Of a stretch of DNA of 64,000 bases, positions 21,372-31,640 are shown in pieces. Under the pieces are notes generated by a model, which made no database searches, was not told the DNA's origin, and saw only the letters and a program-made list of their open reading frames with translations. This stretch comes from Neoceratodus forsteri (lineage: Eukaryota; Chordata; Ceratodontiformes; Ceratodontidae), in the NCBI GenBank assembly GCA_016271365.2, contig CM057456.1:606613501-606677500 (forward strand), given 5' to 3'. Each line of letters starts with the position of its first letter. Positions within the stretch are counted from its first letter, which is position 1. The position numbers and the translations under genes are program-made.

Positions 21372-22423
21372 TACAGCATCATCTGCGTATAAAATCATAG
21401 ATGATTTTTGACAGGTTTCTGGGGCAGAATTCATAGAAATTAAAAAAAATTAGGGGGCCCAGTATTGATCATTGGGGTACCCCGCATTTAATAGTGTTAT
21501 GATGTGAAAGAACTCCATCAATACTAGTTCGTTGAACTCTATTATTAAGATATCTAGAAAACCAGTCTGAAACTTCTTTTGAGAAATTCAAAGCTGAAAA
21601 GGAATCCTGCAACAGACTGTGATCCACTAAATTAAAGGCCTTGGTGAGGTCAATGAATACAGCTGCAACAGAGCACCTCTTATCAAGGGCACCCTGTATG
21701 CAGCTGGTGAACCCCAACAAGGCCGTTTCAGTATTGTGCAGAGAATTGAAGCCATGCTGTGCACTCGGTAACAAGTTGTATTTTTTCAGAAACTCTGTTG
21801 CTGTTCAGATAATATTCTTTCAAGAATCTTTGAAAGGGGGGACAGTAATGAAATTGGTTGGTAGTTAATAACATTTGTTGGGCTACCACTTTTAAAAATT
21901 TATTTAATTGTAGCCATTTTCCACTGCTCCGGGAACACTCCATGGCATAAGGAAAAATTGAAAGAGATGCTATTGGATGAGTCAGTGTATCAATACCCGC
22001 CTTAATTAGCCTAAAATCTATTCCATCATGGCCAACATGAAGTTTGGGATTATGTTTTAATACATATTTTTTAACTTGGTAAGGTATGACTGTATGAAAA
22101 TAAAATTTAGGATGAGTCCCTAGATCGTTTTGATTAAACAAGTTGTCTTGAGACACCTGCAGACTATTTATTCCATACTTTTCAAGGTCACCAAAGAAGT
22201 CATTACAGGTTTCAGCAGCTATGGATGGTTCATGAACAAGCTGATCATTAACAGTTAATGATATGGTAGTGTCTTTGATACCTCTTCCTAACAGGTTGTT
22301 TAGTACTTGCCATGTTTTTTTAGGGTTTCCAAATGACTTCTTTTGTTCTGACAAAAAATAATTAGATTTAGATTTTATTTCAGATTTAAATTTGTTTCTG
22401 AGCATTCTATATTCTTGAAGCAT
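21372..22423 (-). pseudogene. L2-b EN-RT linker and reverse transcriptase
   Basis: Minus strand. A 231-codon frame (22,423-21,728) holds the linker (FGNPKKTWQVLNNLLGRG, ETCNDFFGDLEKYG) and RT start GHDGIDFRLIKAG. A second frame (21,774-21,469) gives AQHGFNSLHNTETALLGF, VAAVFIDLTKAFNLVDH and CGVPQ. The catalytic YADDAVIF follows at 21,398-21,372. Frameshifts separate the three. The motifs match L2-f (54,182-54,892) more closely than L2-c, so L2-b and L2-f are one subfamily. Confidence 0.87.
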
Positions 22424-22638
22424 AGAATTTCCCTTGTTTTTTTATACTGTTTCCATTTTTTGTCCCTTTGCTGCATAAGTTTCATTAAATCTTGGTTAAC
22501 CCATTTTTTTTTGTCCGAATACGCATTTTCTTTTTCGGTACTAATCTTTCTACAATTAGCTTAAAATTGATGCAAAAAATCTCCAACAGGATGTCAGTGT
22601 CATTATACAAATCCAGACCTGACCACTTAACCTCCCCA

Positions 22639-23360
22639 CAGGGGTAGTACGTCAATACAGCATTTCATTTTGGTGAATTATAGCGTATTATGCTTAACTA
22701 CAATGTGTGATCGCTACATTACAGCTAAGGTCACATTCAGTGACAACAGTATAATAGCCTACCTCTGAGGTCCAGGTGCACCTTGGAGGATGTTATTTTA
22801 GAAACAGGGGGGTTTGGCGGCGTAGGTCCCCTGCAAAACAAAGGAACATGTAACAGTGTACTGTACCCCTGTGGCTTCAGGCAACCAGTGAATTCCATAG
22901 CAAGTGATTCCATCGCAAATCTGCAGCAGTGCTTCTCCTTCCCCAGTAGCTTGCTGTTAGTTGTGCTGATGTGGGTGAGCGAGTGACAGATGCAGCAAAA
23001 GAGGCACAGGAACACAGAGAACAAGGCATGTATGTTAGTCGCATTGTCAATACCCTGTAGTCATCGAGGGAAACTAAGCGGATGTGAGCCCTGCTGGGAA
23101 ATTGCAAAAGTGGGGACATCAATGCTGCACAGTCATCACGATCTAACAGAGCACCTTGCACAGGTTGTGGGCAAATATGGCACCCATACTCACCAGGAAT
23201 ATTTAAGCTGTTTGGCCTGCAAATCTGGCCTGCAGTTATGCTACATAAGCTGAAATGTGCATCACTGATGTTGGTGATCGCTGTATTTTGCGTCGCTATT
23301 ATTATTTCGCTGAAATTGCATGCGCTGTAATCGAATCGCTGAAATCACATGGAACCCCTG
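22639..23360 (-). mobile_element. hAT-3: non-autonomous hAT-like element inserted in L2-b
   Basis: The insert lies between the L2-b endonuclease end and linker. Termini are caggggtagtacgtcaat on the left and, read inward from the right, caggggttccatgtgatttc, an imperfect terminal inverted repeat starting CAGGGGT as many hAT elements do. Read from its right end it shares ggttcyatgtga, the gcgat repeats and the central ggcggcgtaggtcccctgc (near 22,817) with hAT-1 and hAT-2. No clear 8-bp duplication is visible. No transposase. Confidence 0.65.
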
Positions 23361-23454
23361 CAGGCCGCATTCAGAGTTTCGGAGTTAATTCTTTTAAGAC
23401 TCCTAAATTCTATATACTGGAGCAGTGTCTTAGTCCCTTTGGTTGTCCATTCAC

Positions 23455-24036
23455 AGTGTTACTGGACAGTGGTCACTAATCCCATCAGGTAATAGACCAG
23501 ACCCATCAAGTTCAGTGTGGTGCAAGTACCTGTTTTATAATTTATTCTTGTGGCATCAACAATCATTTGCTGCAATCTCAGTTCATAAAATAGCTCTCTA
23601 GCATCATTGCATCATGTGCCCAATTGCAATTGAAATCTCCCGATAGGATTCATTCTTGATTTGCTGGAAAACACTTTTTAATTTTAGCCAATAGATCCAA
23701 TCCTGATTCAGTTAACCTGGTAGAATGTAGATGAAACTGATAATTAAATGTTTATTTTTACCCAGGAGTATATCTATGGAAATTAAGTCACAGCCCATAT
23801 CACCTCCTATAGTCTCCAGTACCTGAACACTTAAATTTGTCTTAGCATAAATAAGAGTCCCCACTCCTCTTTCTAGCCTGTCTGTAAATGTTAAACCCAT
23901 ACAATGAGATCTCCTTATCATCTATTTTACTGTTTAACCACATTTCTGATAAGGTAATAATATCAAGGTTATACTTTATAATCCATGCCTCTAACTGACT
24001 CAGTTTAGCTGGAAGGCTTTGTATATTTAATGGCAT
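23455..24036 (-). pseudogene. L2-b endonuclease domain
   Basis: Minus-strand frames at 24,036-23,842 and 23,921-23,712 read MPLNIQSLPAKLSQLEAWI, DIITLSEMWLN, GVGTLIYAKTNL and DLISIDILLGK, the first half of a LINE endonuclease. The end, PDGISDHCPV, is at about 23,490-23,460. Stops between 23,700 and 23,480 break it. The same domain in L2-f is at 60,900-61,553. Confidence 0.82.
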
Positions 24037-24429
24037 GATTTTAAGTGTTGATGCTCTAAATCCAATTTCACCCTTTAAGCCAAGGGGTGCAAAGGGATTT
24101 GCTCTCCGGATAATGAGGGGTGGGACAACCTCCTTATGGCTACCCCTGCCCTCCCTCCTTCCCCCTCCCCACCACTCCCATCAGCGTGTCTCTGGGGGAA
24201 TGGGGGTGTGGGGAGTGGGCTCCATCTGAGTTGGTGATGCAGCTGAGATATATATACCCTTGCTGCCACCAGCTGAGCATGGAGGTCTACCAAGTTCCTT
24301 CAGATAAGGCAGTGCCCCCTCCTCCAGAGCATATCCCTAGAGAAGAGCACCCCACAGCTGTCATAACTGACTACCTCCCCTCTGAACCCCATCCCCTTAA
24401 ATATCTGCACTAAACAGATGACTTATTTG

Positions 24430-24700
24430 ACTCATAGTGCTCACTCAAATAGGGTGTAGCTGTAAGGCTCAGCTATAGCACACAAAACAGTGGTAAAACT
24501 ACAGAGCAGTGTTGTCCCATGTGGGGTGTAGTTGTAGGCTTAGTTATAGCACAGAAAACAGGAGTATAAACTAACACATAGTGCTCAACCAGATAGAGTT
24601 AAGCTGAAAGATTTAACTATAACACAAAATTACTCTGCAAATTAAAGCCACACCAGCTGTAGCACAGAATACAGGCATGAAATTAAACTTCACATAAGCA
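24430..24700. repeat. Degenerate ~75-80-bp tandem repeat at the 5' end of L2-b
   Basis: gggtgtagctgtaaggctcagctatagcacacaaaaca recurs in altered form at about 24,530 (gggtgtagttgtaggcttag) and 24,600 (gagttaagctgaaagattta), each followed by tatagcacagaaaaca-like text. That gives three to four units just upstream of the L2-b coding part. They may be 5'-UTR monomers of that LINE, or an independent tandem repeat. Confidence 0.5.
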
Positions 24701-24759
24701 GTCAGTATTAACTGTGGCTGACATAGATAGATTACAGCTAGGTACATTTTCGATCATAA

Positions 24760-25700
24760 AAAGGTGGTGTGCATATTTATTAAATTCATAGCTGGGACTT
24801 GAACACAGGCCACACAGAATACTGTGCTGGTTGCGCTACCAGTTGCGCCACCAAGGCAACTGGAAACTGGGACATCCGAAGGCACCTTACTCTTTCTCCA
24901 ATGCACAACCTGGTGCTGCATGGAAAATTTAAATTTCAATCACAAGAGTGCAGTGTACATATTTATGGAACTCACAGAAACAGAAGAGAGAATTAAAAAA
25001 GTGCCTTAGCTAAGACTTGAACCCAGGCCGCCCAGAATACCATTCTGGTTGTGCTACCAGTTGTGCCACCAAAGCAACAGGAAACTGGGACATTCCGAGG
25101 CATCTTACTCTTTCTCTAAGGCATAACCTGGTGCTGCACAGATAATTACATTTTCAGTCACACGGGTGTGGCATGCACATCCATGGAACCCAAACAAACA
25201 GAAGAGAGAAATTAGTGCTTTAGCTGGGACTTGAACCCAGGTCACCTGGAATACCATTCTGGTTGCACTACCAGTTGTGCAACCAAGGCAACTGGAAACT
25301 GGGATGTCCCAAGGCACCTTACTCTTTCTCTAATGCAGGTTGTGCAGTAGAGAAAGAGTTAGGTGTCCCAGCACTTCCCAGTTTCAAGTTGCCTTGGTGG
25401 TGCAACTGGTAGTGTAACTGGAATGATATTCCAGGTGGCCTGGGGGATCAGTCCTAGCTAAGACAGTTATTTCTTTCCCTCTTCTGTTATATGAATTCCA
25501 TAAATAGGCACACCGCTCTCTTGTGACTAAAATGTAATTATTCATGCAGCACTAGGCTGTGCATTAGAGAAAGAGAAAAGTGCCTCAGGATGTCCCAGTT
25601 TCTAGTTGCTTTTGTGGCGCAACTGGTAGCACAACCAGTGTGGTGTTCCAGACTTCAAGCCCCAGTTAAGGTACTTATTTCTTTCTTTCTCTCTTCTATT
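24760..25700. mobile_element. Palindromic array of five tRNA-like SINE units
   Basis: Three units run on the minus strand and two on the plus strand about an axis near 25,338 (tctttctctaatgcagg facing gtgcagtagagaaagag). Minus-strand B boxes (complement of gggacttgaaccc) lie near 24,794, 25,013 and 25,229. Plus-strand equivalents are near 25,442 and 25,655. Spacing is ~216 bp throughout. Each tRNA-like part reads ttggtggcgcaactggtagc as A-box region, then gaatgatattccaggtggcc, then the B box. The most intact is 25,225-25,290 (minus). Fold and sequence are not good enough for functional tRNA genes; arms with 216-bp symmetry suggest an inverted duplication of a SINE tandem. Confidence 0.75.
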
Positions 25701-25892
25701 TGTATTGATCACAGCTAGGACCTAGTAGCAGTATGCTTCCCCAAACAATAGTCCCACAAGCAATGCACTTAATGGTTCAAATAAGAATTTATCAGGGATG
25801 AGACGGGCAGAGTTCCTGGCTACTGGCTGGCTCCCTGGCAGACTCCAATCAATGCTCTTTGCACTTGGCGTTTAGGATGGAGAACTGATGAG

Positions 25893-26168
25893 CAGAAGTA
25901 GTTGGCATTTTACAGGGCAGATTCTAGTCCTAGGCACAAAAGCAGGAGCACATGCTTGTTGAATGAATAGCTGAGGAGGTGTGGATTCACATACCCTGGC
26001 CACTGACTGGGTGCAGCTTAGGAGCCTGAGCAGAAGTAGTTGGCATTTTGCAGGCAGATTCTAGTCCTAGGCACAAAAGCAGGCTGCACATGATTGGTGG
26101 ATGAGTAGCTGAGGAGGTATGGCTTCACAGACCCTTGCCACAGATTGGGTGCAGCTTAGGAACCTGAG
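25893..26168 (+). repeat. 138-bp tandem duplication
   Basis: cagaagtagttggcatttt at 25,893 and again at 26,031 starts two head-to-tail copies of ~138 bp, sharing agattctagtcctaggcaca and gggtgcagcttaggarcctgag. The copies are ~88% alike. No function suggested. Confidence 0.9.
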
Positions 26169-26333
26169 GAAGTGGCTAGCTTCACTTGTGAAGCTCTTTC
26201 TGTGATCCTGTGGTGAGTTGCAGAGTGGATGGAGGGTGATCCTTCATAGCTGCTGCCCCTCTGGACCCCTAAGGAGCAGTAACAGTGTAATCTAGTCAAT
26301 GCACAGCTGCCAGATGTAGAGATGCCCGCCTTT

Positions 26334-26388
26334 TTTCCTTTAAGTGTCTAAAAGACACCCGTTGTCCTTTAGGCATTTAAAGGAAAAC
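26334..26388. repeat. Short hairpin
   Basis: tttcctttaagtgtctaaaa pairs with cctttaggcatttaaaggaaa across a ~12-nt loop. It lies 35 bp before FB2. It might be a relic of another foldback. Confidence 0.6.
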
Positions 26389-26422
26389 AGACAGGTTTTG
26401 TTTGTCTTTAAGTGACTACCCA

Positions 26423-26746
26423 ATATTATGATATGTTTTGACCTTGTTTATTGAATCAAAAATTCATTTTTTGCATTTCTAACTACCCTGAATCCCTCTC
26501 TCCTCTGTAGCTACTGCTCCCTGTTTTCATACTTCCTGAACATTCTATGACAGCAATAACAACATTTCATGCCATTCAGATAAATAGCATGGAATGGTGT
26601 AACTGATGTCAGTGAATGTCTTCGAAATATAAAAAAGAAAGTGCAGTAGTAGTTGCTGAGGAGAGTGAAACTCTATGTAGATCTAAGGGTACTCCAAAGC
26701 TAGATTATTTGTTTATCAAGAATTGGTAAAAGCATGTCCGAATACA
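26423..26746. mobile_element. FB2: second copy of the FB1 foldback
   Basis: Aligns end to end with FB1 and in the same order: gatatgttttgacc, aactaccctgaatccctctc, aacattctatgacagcaata, agcatggaatggtgt, gtagatctaagggtactcca, and agcatgtccgaatac at the end. Like FB1 the two halves are complementary, turning near 26,578. Similarity continues ~20 bp past the palindrome (tactggaatggaaa against actggcatggaaa), so the element's true end lies a little further out. Confidence 0.78.
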
Positions 26747-27194
26747 TTACTGGAATGGAAAGGGAAATGGGTGAGCAGTTGTTAACTATGAAAACTCATT
26801 TCCTATCATCGTTAAGAGGGTACGATAGCAGAGCCCTCTGGTGGTGAGAGGAAGTAATGGATGAGGTTATCACGGGTTATTTGAGATCACACAGCAGTAT
26901 TATTTGATCTAAATGTGAAGTAATAAATATTGGATATTTGGTACTAAATTGTTTATTTTTAATTGCTGTAGGTGTATTTCTTTATTTTACATTGCTATTT
27001 GCTATATGTGAAACATTTGATGGAGACCACTGTCTCATCACTCATCCCAGTGGTTATTTATCTTTAATGAAACTGAAATAAGAAAACAAATCATTGTAGT
27101 ACAAGTTAACTGCAAATGGATGTTGCTTTTTAGCAGATGGTGGCTCTGGAACTCTTAGAGTTTGTTGCTCATTATACAATGGAAAGAACATTTC
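26747..27194. other. Unassigned stretch
   Basis: AT-rich sequence with no LINE, SINE or tandem structure that I can identify. Confidence 0.4.
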
Positions 27195-27535
27195 CTGGAC
27201 TCTGATTGGTCAGTGTGTCCCTGTCACAGTGAAGTTATCCCAGCACAACCTCACTGTATTGATATGTATGATGATTGTTGTGCCATTCTCTTAAGAAACA
27301 GAGATCTACTGCCACACTAAAAATCTACTAAAACATTTTTTAAATGATTTTTATATTTTGTATAACAACAAACCATTGTATAATAGCAATAAAGCACTCC
27401 AGGGTATGGGTTGTGCTGGGATAACCTCACTTCTGGGATGTTGGAGGCACTTGGGCTGCAGCCTCGTGCCCAACCACCCACGCATGAGGTTATCCCAGCA
27501 CAACCCACACCCTGTCATGCATTATTGCTTAATTT
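27195..27535 (+). mobile_element. VS-1: private-stem hairpin element
   Basis: Left end ctgattggtcag (27,202) is followed by a small hairpin carrying gttatcccagcacaacc (27,234-27,250). Right end: arm taatagcaataaagcactcc (27,381-27,400), then a perfect 22-bp stem (27,408-27,429 gggttgtgctgg..., and 27,485-27,506) around a 55-nt loop containing ggcacttgggctgcagcctc. The complementary arm acaccctgtcatgcattatt follows, continuing gctta to 27,531. The stem contains the complement of the same gttatcccagcacaacc motif found at the left end. Arms and loop core recur in VS-2 to VS-4, but the stem sequence does not. No ORF. Confidence 0.72.
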
Positions 27536-27599
27536 ACCAGCTAAGACTCTGTTTGTGCTGTAATGTAAGATATTTTTATTTTTGTTCTGTTTTTGGCCA

Positions 27600-27773
27600 G
27601 TAAATACATACATACTAAGTTGAGGCTTGTTTCCAGGTGTGTCCTTGGAGCACAGGGAATCCAAGTGACTTGGTCATGGTCACACAGTATGCCAGTGGTA
27701 ACTGTGGGATTTAAACCCAGTTCTCCAGGTTTGCAGCTCAATGCTCTTATTCACTGTGCTATACTGCCTCCTG
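27600..27773 (-). mobile_element. SINE-S1 copy (tRNA-derived)
   Basis: The minus strand gives a tRNA-like head: aggcagtatagcacagtgaa (A box), then gagctgcaaacctggagaac, and gggtttaaatccc (B box). After it come cagtgtgtgaccatgac-like body text and caagtcacttgg. It is the same family as 29,983-30,198 and 34,901-35,105, here with a decayed 3' end. Confidence 0.8.
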
Positions 27774-28299
27774 TATGAGGGAAGGGAATGGGGAGCCCTA
27801 CCTTCAGTAGGGGGAAGGAGACACTGTGCATGACAAAGCAGTCCACAAGAATAGTCCTGTGGCAATGAGAAACTGCAATGAACTGAAAAAAGCACAGTAC
27901 TTACCATGCTGGCAGCCTGGGTTCACATCCCACATCTGGGCCATTGCACATCAGACAGCAGAGATGGTGCTGAGTGCCAATCTTAGGAGCTGTCTGGCAC
28001 CTGTCATTATATGACTTCCACTGGTGATTCAGGGGGACAGCATTGTATGGATGTGAAATGTTTCCAGTTGCATGATGCACACTGTTGACACACTGTAGGA
28101 CACATCTGTGTTATATGTTCAGTTCAGTTGTGCAGGTGAGTATTAGTCACAGGTTGGTGGGTGGTTCTAGGTCTTGTCTAATTCTTACTGGCCAGAAAGG
28201 TCATCTGTCTCAGGCTGTACCCCAGTGGTATTACACATGAGAAAAAACATGGGGGGGGCTAAATACAGTGGCAAACATGGCTTTAGAATCACAAAAATA
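27774..28299. other. Unassigned stretch with a weak tRNA-like motif
   Basis: agcacagtacttaccatgct then gcctgggttcacatcccaca (near 27,891-27,935) resembles A and B boxes of a tRNA-derived SINE, but no tail or second copy is visible. The rest holds nothing I can identify. Confidence 0.35.
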
Positions 28300-29910
28300 T
28301 GTGCAATTTTTATAATAGTGCATGGATGAGATTTCAAAATGTCACCAGACCAATTGTGGAATGCAGCAATGACATAGTCTCAGAAAGTAGGTGGGACACA
28401 CAATTTTGGAAAGTGGCACGGATGTTAAAATTCTTAATTTGGCAGTGTCATATAGTTTTAGAATGTGGCAGAGATACACAGTTTTGAAATGCGGGAGACA
28501 CATAGTTGTGGAAGATGGTAGGGATATTGAATTTCATAATGTGTCTTCGATGGATTAATTTGGTATGTGGTGTACTGATGTAAAATTTCAAAACGTAGTT
28601 GGTATGCTTGATTTCAGATTGTGGTGGCAACATTTATTTTCATAATGTGGCATGGACACAAAATCTCAGAAAGTGGTAGTGACGCAGTTTCAGAATCTGG
28701 TAGCCACATGGAATTTCAGAATGAGGCAGGGATGCATAATTTTAGTATGTACAGTAAGTTAAGCATGCATTTTTTGAATATGGCAGTGACACTCATCTTC
28801 AGAATGTGGTGGGGATGTGCAATTTCAGAATAAGGTGGGAATGCACATTTTCAGAATGTGACAATGACAGGCAGTACTGGAGCATGGAAGTTTACACACA
28901 ATTTCAGAATGTGACGATGATACACAAATTCTGTGGTGATGATGCACAGTTTCAGAATGTGGCTGATGCACAGTTTTGGAATGTGGCGGTGATGCTGACA
29001 TACAGTTTTGGAATGCGGTGATGATGTGCAGTTTCAGAATGAGGTGGTGATGAACACTCATGCAGTTTCAGAATGTGGCAGTGATTTTGGAATGTGGCAT
29101 GACTTCAGAATGTGGCAGTGACTTTGGAATGTGGTCACAACTTTGGAATGTGGAAGTGACGCACGACTTTGGGATGTGGTGGTGACGCACAACTTCGGAA
29201 TGTGGAGGCGATGCACTACTTAGTAACATGGCGGCGATGCACTTTGGAATGTGGCAGTGATGCATGACTTCGAAATGTGGCAACGATGCATGACTTTGGA
29301 ATGTGGTGGCGATGCACAACTTCAGAATGTGGCAGCGACGAATGAGTTCAGAATGTGGCGGCGATGCACAACTTCAGATTCTGGTGGTACTGCACGACTT
29401 TGGAATGTGGCTGTGCTGTATGACTTTGGAATGTGGCTGTGCCACATGACTTCAGAATGTGGCAGAGCCACATGACTTCAGAATGTGGTGGTGCCACATG
29501 ACTTTGGAATGTGGCAGAGATGCACAACCTTGGAATGTGGCAGTGGCACACTGTTTCTGAATGTGGTGGTGACACACAGTTTTGGAATGCAGCAGTGACA
29601 CTCAGTTTCAGAATGTGGAGGTGATGTACAATTTTGGAATGTGTGGTGGTGATGCAGAGTTTCAGAATGTGGCAATGGCACAATTTTGGAATATGATGGT
29701 GACAGTTTCAGAATGTGGCATTGAAACACAACTCTGGAACATGGTGTGGATGTGTAATTTTGGAATGTGGTGAGGATGAGCTGTTTTGGAATATGGCTTG
29801 GATGCACAATGTTGGATTGTGGTGGGGATGTGAGGCATAATTTTAAAATGTGGTGGAAGTATACAGTTTTGGAATGTGGCAAGGAAAAGCAGTTTCAAAA
29901 TAAAATGGTG
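28300..29910 (+). repeat. ~1.6-kb minisatellite, ~26-bp units
   Basis: The unit is close to tttcagaatgtggcrgtgat plus gcacaa, repeated roughly 60 times. Order is high in the middle (29,040-29,660), with drift to cagaatgtgg... tttggaatgtgg variants at both edges. Several long frames on both strands across it (HSETVCHCHIPK-like and MWRRCTTSECG-like text) are produced by the repeat and are not proteins. Confidence 0.93.
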
Positions 29911-29982
29911 TGTCCTGACATATTCCAACAGTGTACATCCTTACTTATATTCCAGAATTGCTAGTCCCTGGTAAAATCTTGA

Positions 29983-30198
29983 GAGAAGCAGTATAGCACA
30001 GTGGTTTAAGGCTCTGAGCTGCAAATCTGGTAACATCCAGCAGACCAGATCTGGGTTTGAATCCTACAGCTTCCACTTACATACTGTGTGACCCTGAGCA
30101 AGTCATTTAACTTCCCTGTGCTCCAAGGTCACACTTGTAAAAAAGCTTTCAGCTTAATGTGCTACTCCTGGTTAAACAACTAAAAATAAAAAAATGAA
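29983..30198 (+). mobile_element. SINE-S1 copy (tRNA-derived), plus strand
   Basis: The head is agcagtatagcacagtggtt (A box), the spacer carries a small insertion (aacatccagcagaccag), and gggtttgaatcc is the B box. The body reads tactgtgtgaccctgagcaa and gtcatttaacttccctgtgc. The tail is ctaaaaataaaaaaatgaataaa. The internal Pol III promoter boxes are legible, but the copy is mutated. It lies between the minisatellite and its inverted remnant. Confidence 0.88.
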
Positions 30199-30204
30199 TA
30201 AAAT

Positions 30205-30425
30205 TCCTCAATGTGTGTCCCTGTTACATTCTGAGATTGAGTGTCCCACCACACTGCAAGATGGCATATCCCTGCCACATGCTGAGATTACATGCCCCCC
30301 CCAACATTCTAAAATGATGCACCACTTTGGCAGTCTATACCTTGGTTCAGCGCTGCATTCCAAAACCACCTCCTGATACGTTCTAAAGTACAGTACCATG
30401 CATCTGAACATTCTGGAAAAGTAAG
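30205..30425 (-). repeat. Inverted remnant of the 28.3-29.9 kb minisatellite
   Basis: Read on the minus strand the segment gives degenerate copies of the same unit (cagaatgt, cagcatgtggcagggat, catcattttagaatgttgg). The array thus continues past the SINE in opposite orientation, as ~7 decayed units. Confidence 0.55.
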
Positions 30426-30689
30426 CACTGCAGGCAACCCTGTGTCAGTTTTTGTTTTTTAAATAAATACTACAGCTACAGTTTTGATAACTTTGAAGAA
30501 ATAGGTCCTATAAGGTTGCTGATAGGGAGGACTAGTCTGTGAGTTCTGGTTGTGACATCATCAGTGGCTTTTCACTGAAACTAGCTTTTTTTAACAGGGA
30601 GTGAAATTAGTGTTACAAAATAGCTCATACCTTTAAAATGAAGCAACGTGGAAACCTAATTGTCTTTATGAGATTTATTGGGGGTAGGC

Positions 30690-31640
30690 TGATTCTAATT
30701 CTGCAATGTAGTACTTTTGACCGGACTGCCTCTTTAAGATACGGACTCCACAATGGAGTGGCATAGTCCAAGCATGGTCTCACAGTTGATCTATACAAGA
30801 GGACAATGCAAGTTCTGTTTCAACTAGAAAAAGCCTTGATGATACATCCAATAATTGTATTGGTCTTTTTAATAACTTCACCACATTGCTTACTGAAATT
30901 GAAGTCATTAGTAATGATCACTCTGAGGTCCTTTTCACTTTCTACTGTTTTGAGCTGTATACCATTTAATGAATAGGTGTGACCCCCATTTCCTTCAGCA
31001 AAGTACTTTACAACACACTTATCTGAACTGAAGGTCATACCATTATTATTAGCCTATTCTTCAGTTGTTTTCAGATATTTTCTTAGTGAAAGTACTTGCG
31101 TCATAGTCTCTACATTGCATTCTATCTTGGTGTCATCACCAAACTTGGTGCAAAAATTCTTGGTGTTAGTTGTCATATCAGAAATAAATAGGTTAAACAA
31201 CACAGGGCCTGGTACCAAGCCCTGGGGCACCCCACTTGTCACATTGAGGCAGTCTAGAAGGTGCAACACAGAACACAGAATCACCAAAATTATCAATGTT
31301 AGGGGAAGCTATGAGGAGAAGCTGGTGACCTTTATCCTGTTCACCCTAGAAAAAGGAGGCTGAGAGGGGACAGGATCTGCCTTTCACATTCTCAAGTCTA
31401 TCGACAAGACTGAACAGTCAGAGATGTTTCAGCTAGTCTCCTGCAGCAGGGCACGGGGGCACACTCTGAAGCTCAGAGATTTTAAATTTAGAGGTAACGT
31501 TAGAAGCCACTTTTTCTCCCAATGTGTACTGAACCTATGGAACTGCCTATTAGTGGAGACAGTGGTCGCACACAGACAAGTCTAAGGTAAGTCTGGACAA
31601 ATTTCTGATTAGACCAAAGACAACACGGTAAGTGGTCAAC
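30690..31640 (+). mobile_element. CR1-f: CR1-like LINE 3' end with 5' inversion
   Basis: The right part (31,290-31,640, plus) encodes the ORF2 tail: SYEEKLVTFILFTLEK, RARGHTLKLRDFKFRGNVRS, HFFSQCVLNLWNCL. The left part (31,296-30,690, minus) encodes the preceding region of the same protein: VTSGVPQGLVPGPVLFNLFI, a mutated active site FGDDTKI (Y/FADD in relatives), GIQLKTVESEKDLRVIITND, and YRSTVRPCLDYATPLW. Inverted upstream half followed by direct downstream half is the classic product of twin priming. Identity to CR1-a to CR1-e is low, so it is another CR1 subfamily or a related clade. Confidence 0.78.

Larger units (their letters stand above)
12490..24760 (-). mobile_element. L2-b: one L2-type LINE broken into five pieces
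   Basis: Five minus-strand blocks join into one element. 23,361-24,760 holds the 5' region and endonuclease; 21,055-22,638 the EN-RT linker and RT; 20,326-20,452 and 15,768-16,056 the RT C-terminus; 12,490-12,781 the last codons and 3' UTR. Coding continues across each break: EN motif PDGISDHCPV before hAT-3 and SGLDLYNDTDILLEI after it, YADDAVIF near 21,380, and QKSLQYRIPLF (15,790) continuing as VYNTIPNVITNISTAASFKN (near 12,760). The 3' end carries cccattttcacaagtg like L2-f. Insertions total ~8.5 kb: the satellite block, L2-c, SINE-X copy 2 and hAT-3. It is dead. Confidence 0.8.

Noticed and set aside
24790..25660. Functional tRNA genes
   Set aside because: A and B boxes are present, but the cloverleaf arms are not consistent and the units continue into SINE-like bodies.
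29348..29882. Long histidine- and serine-rich frames on both strands (28.4-29.9 kb)
   Set aside because: They follow the 26-bp minisatellite period; no start context, no domain, and equal openness on both strands.
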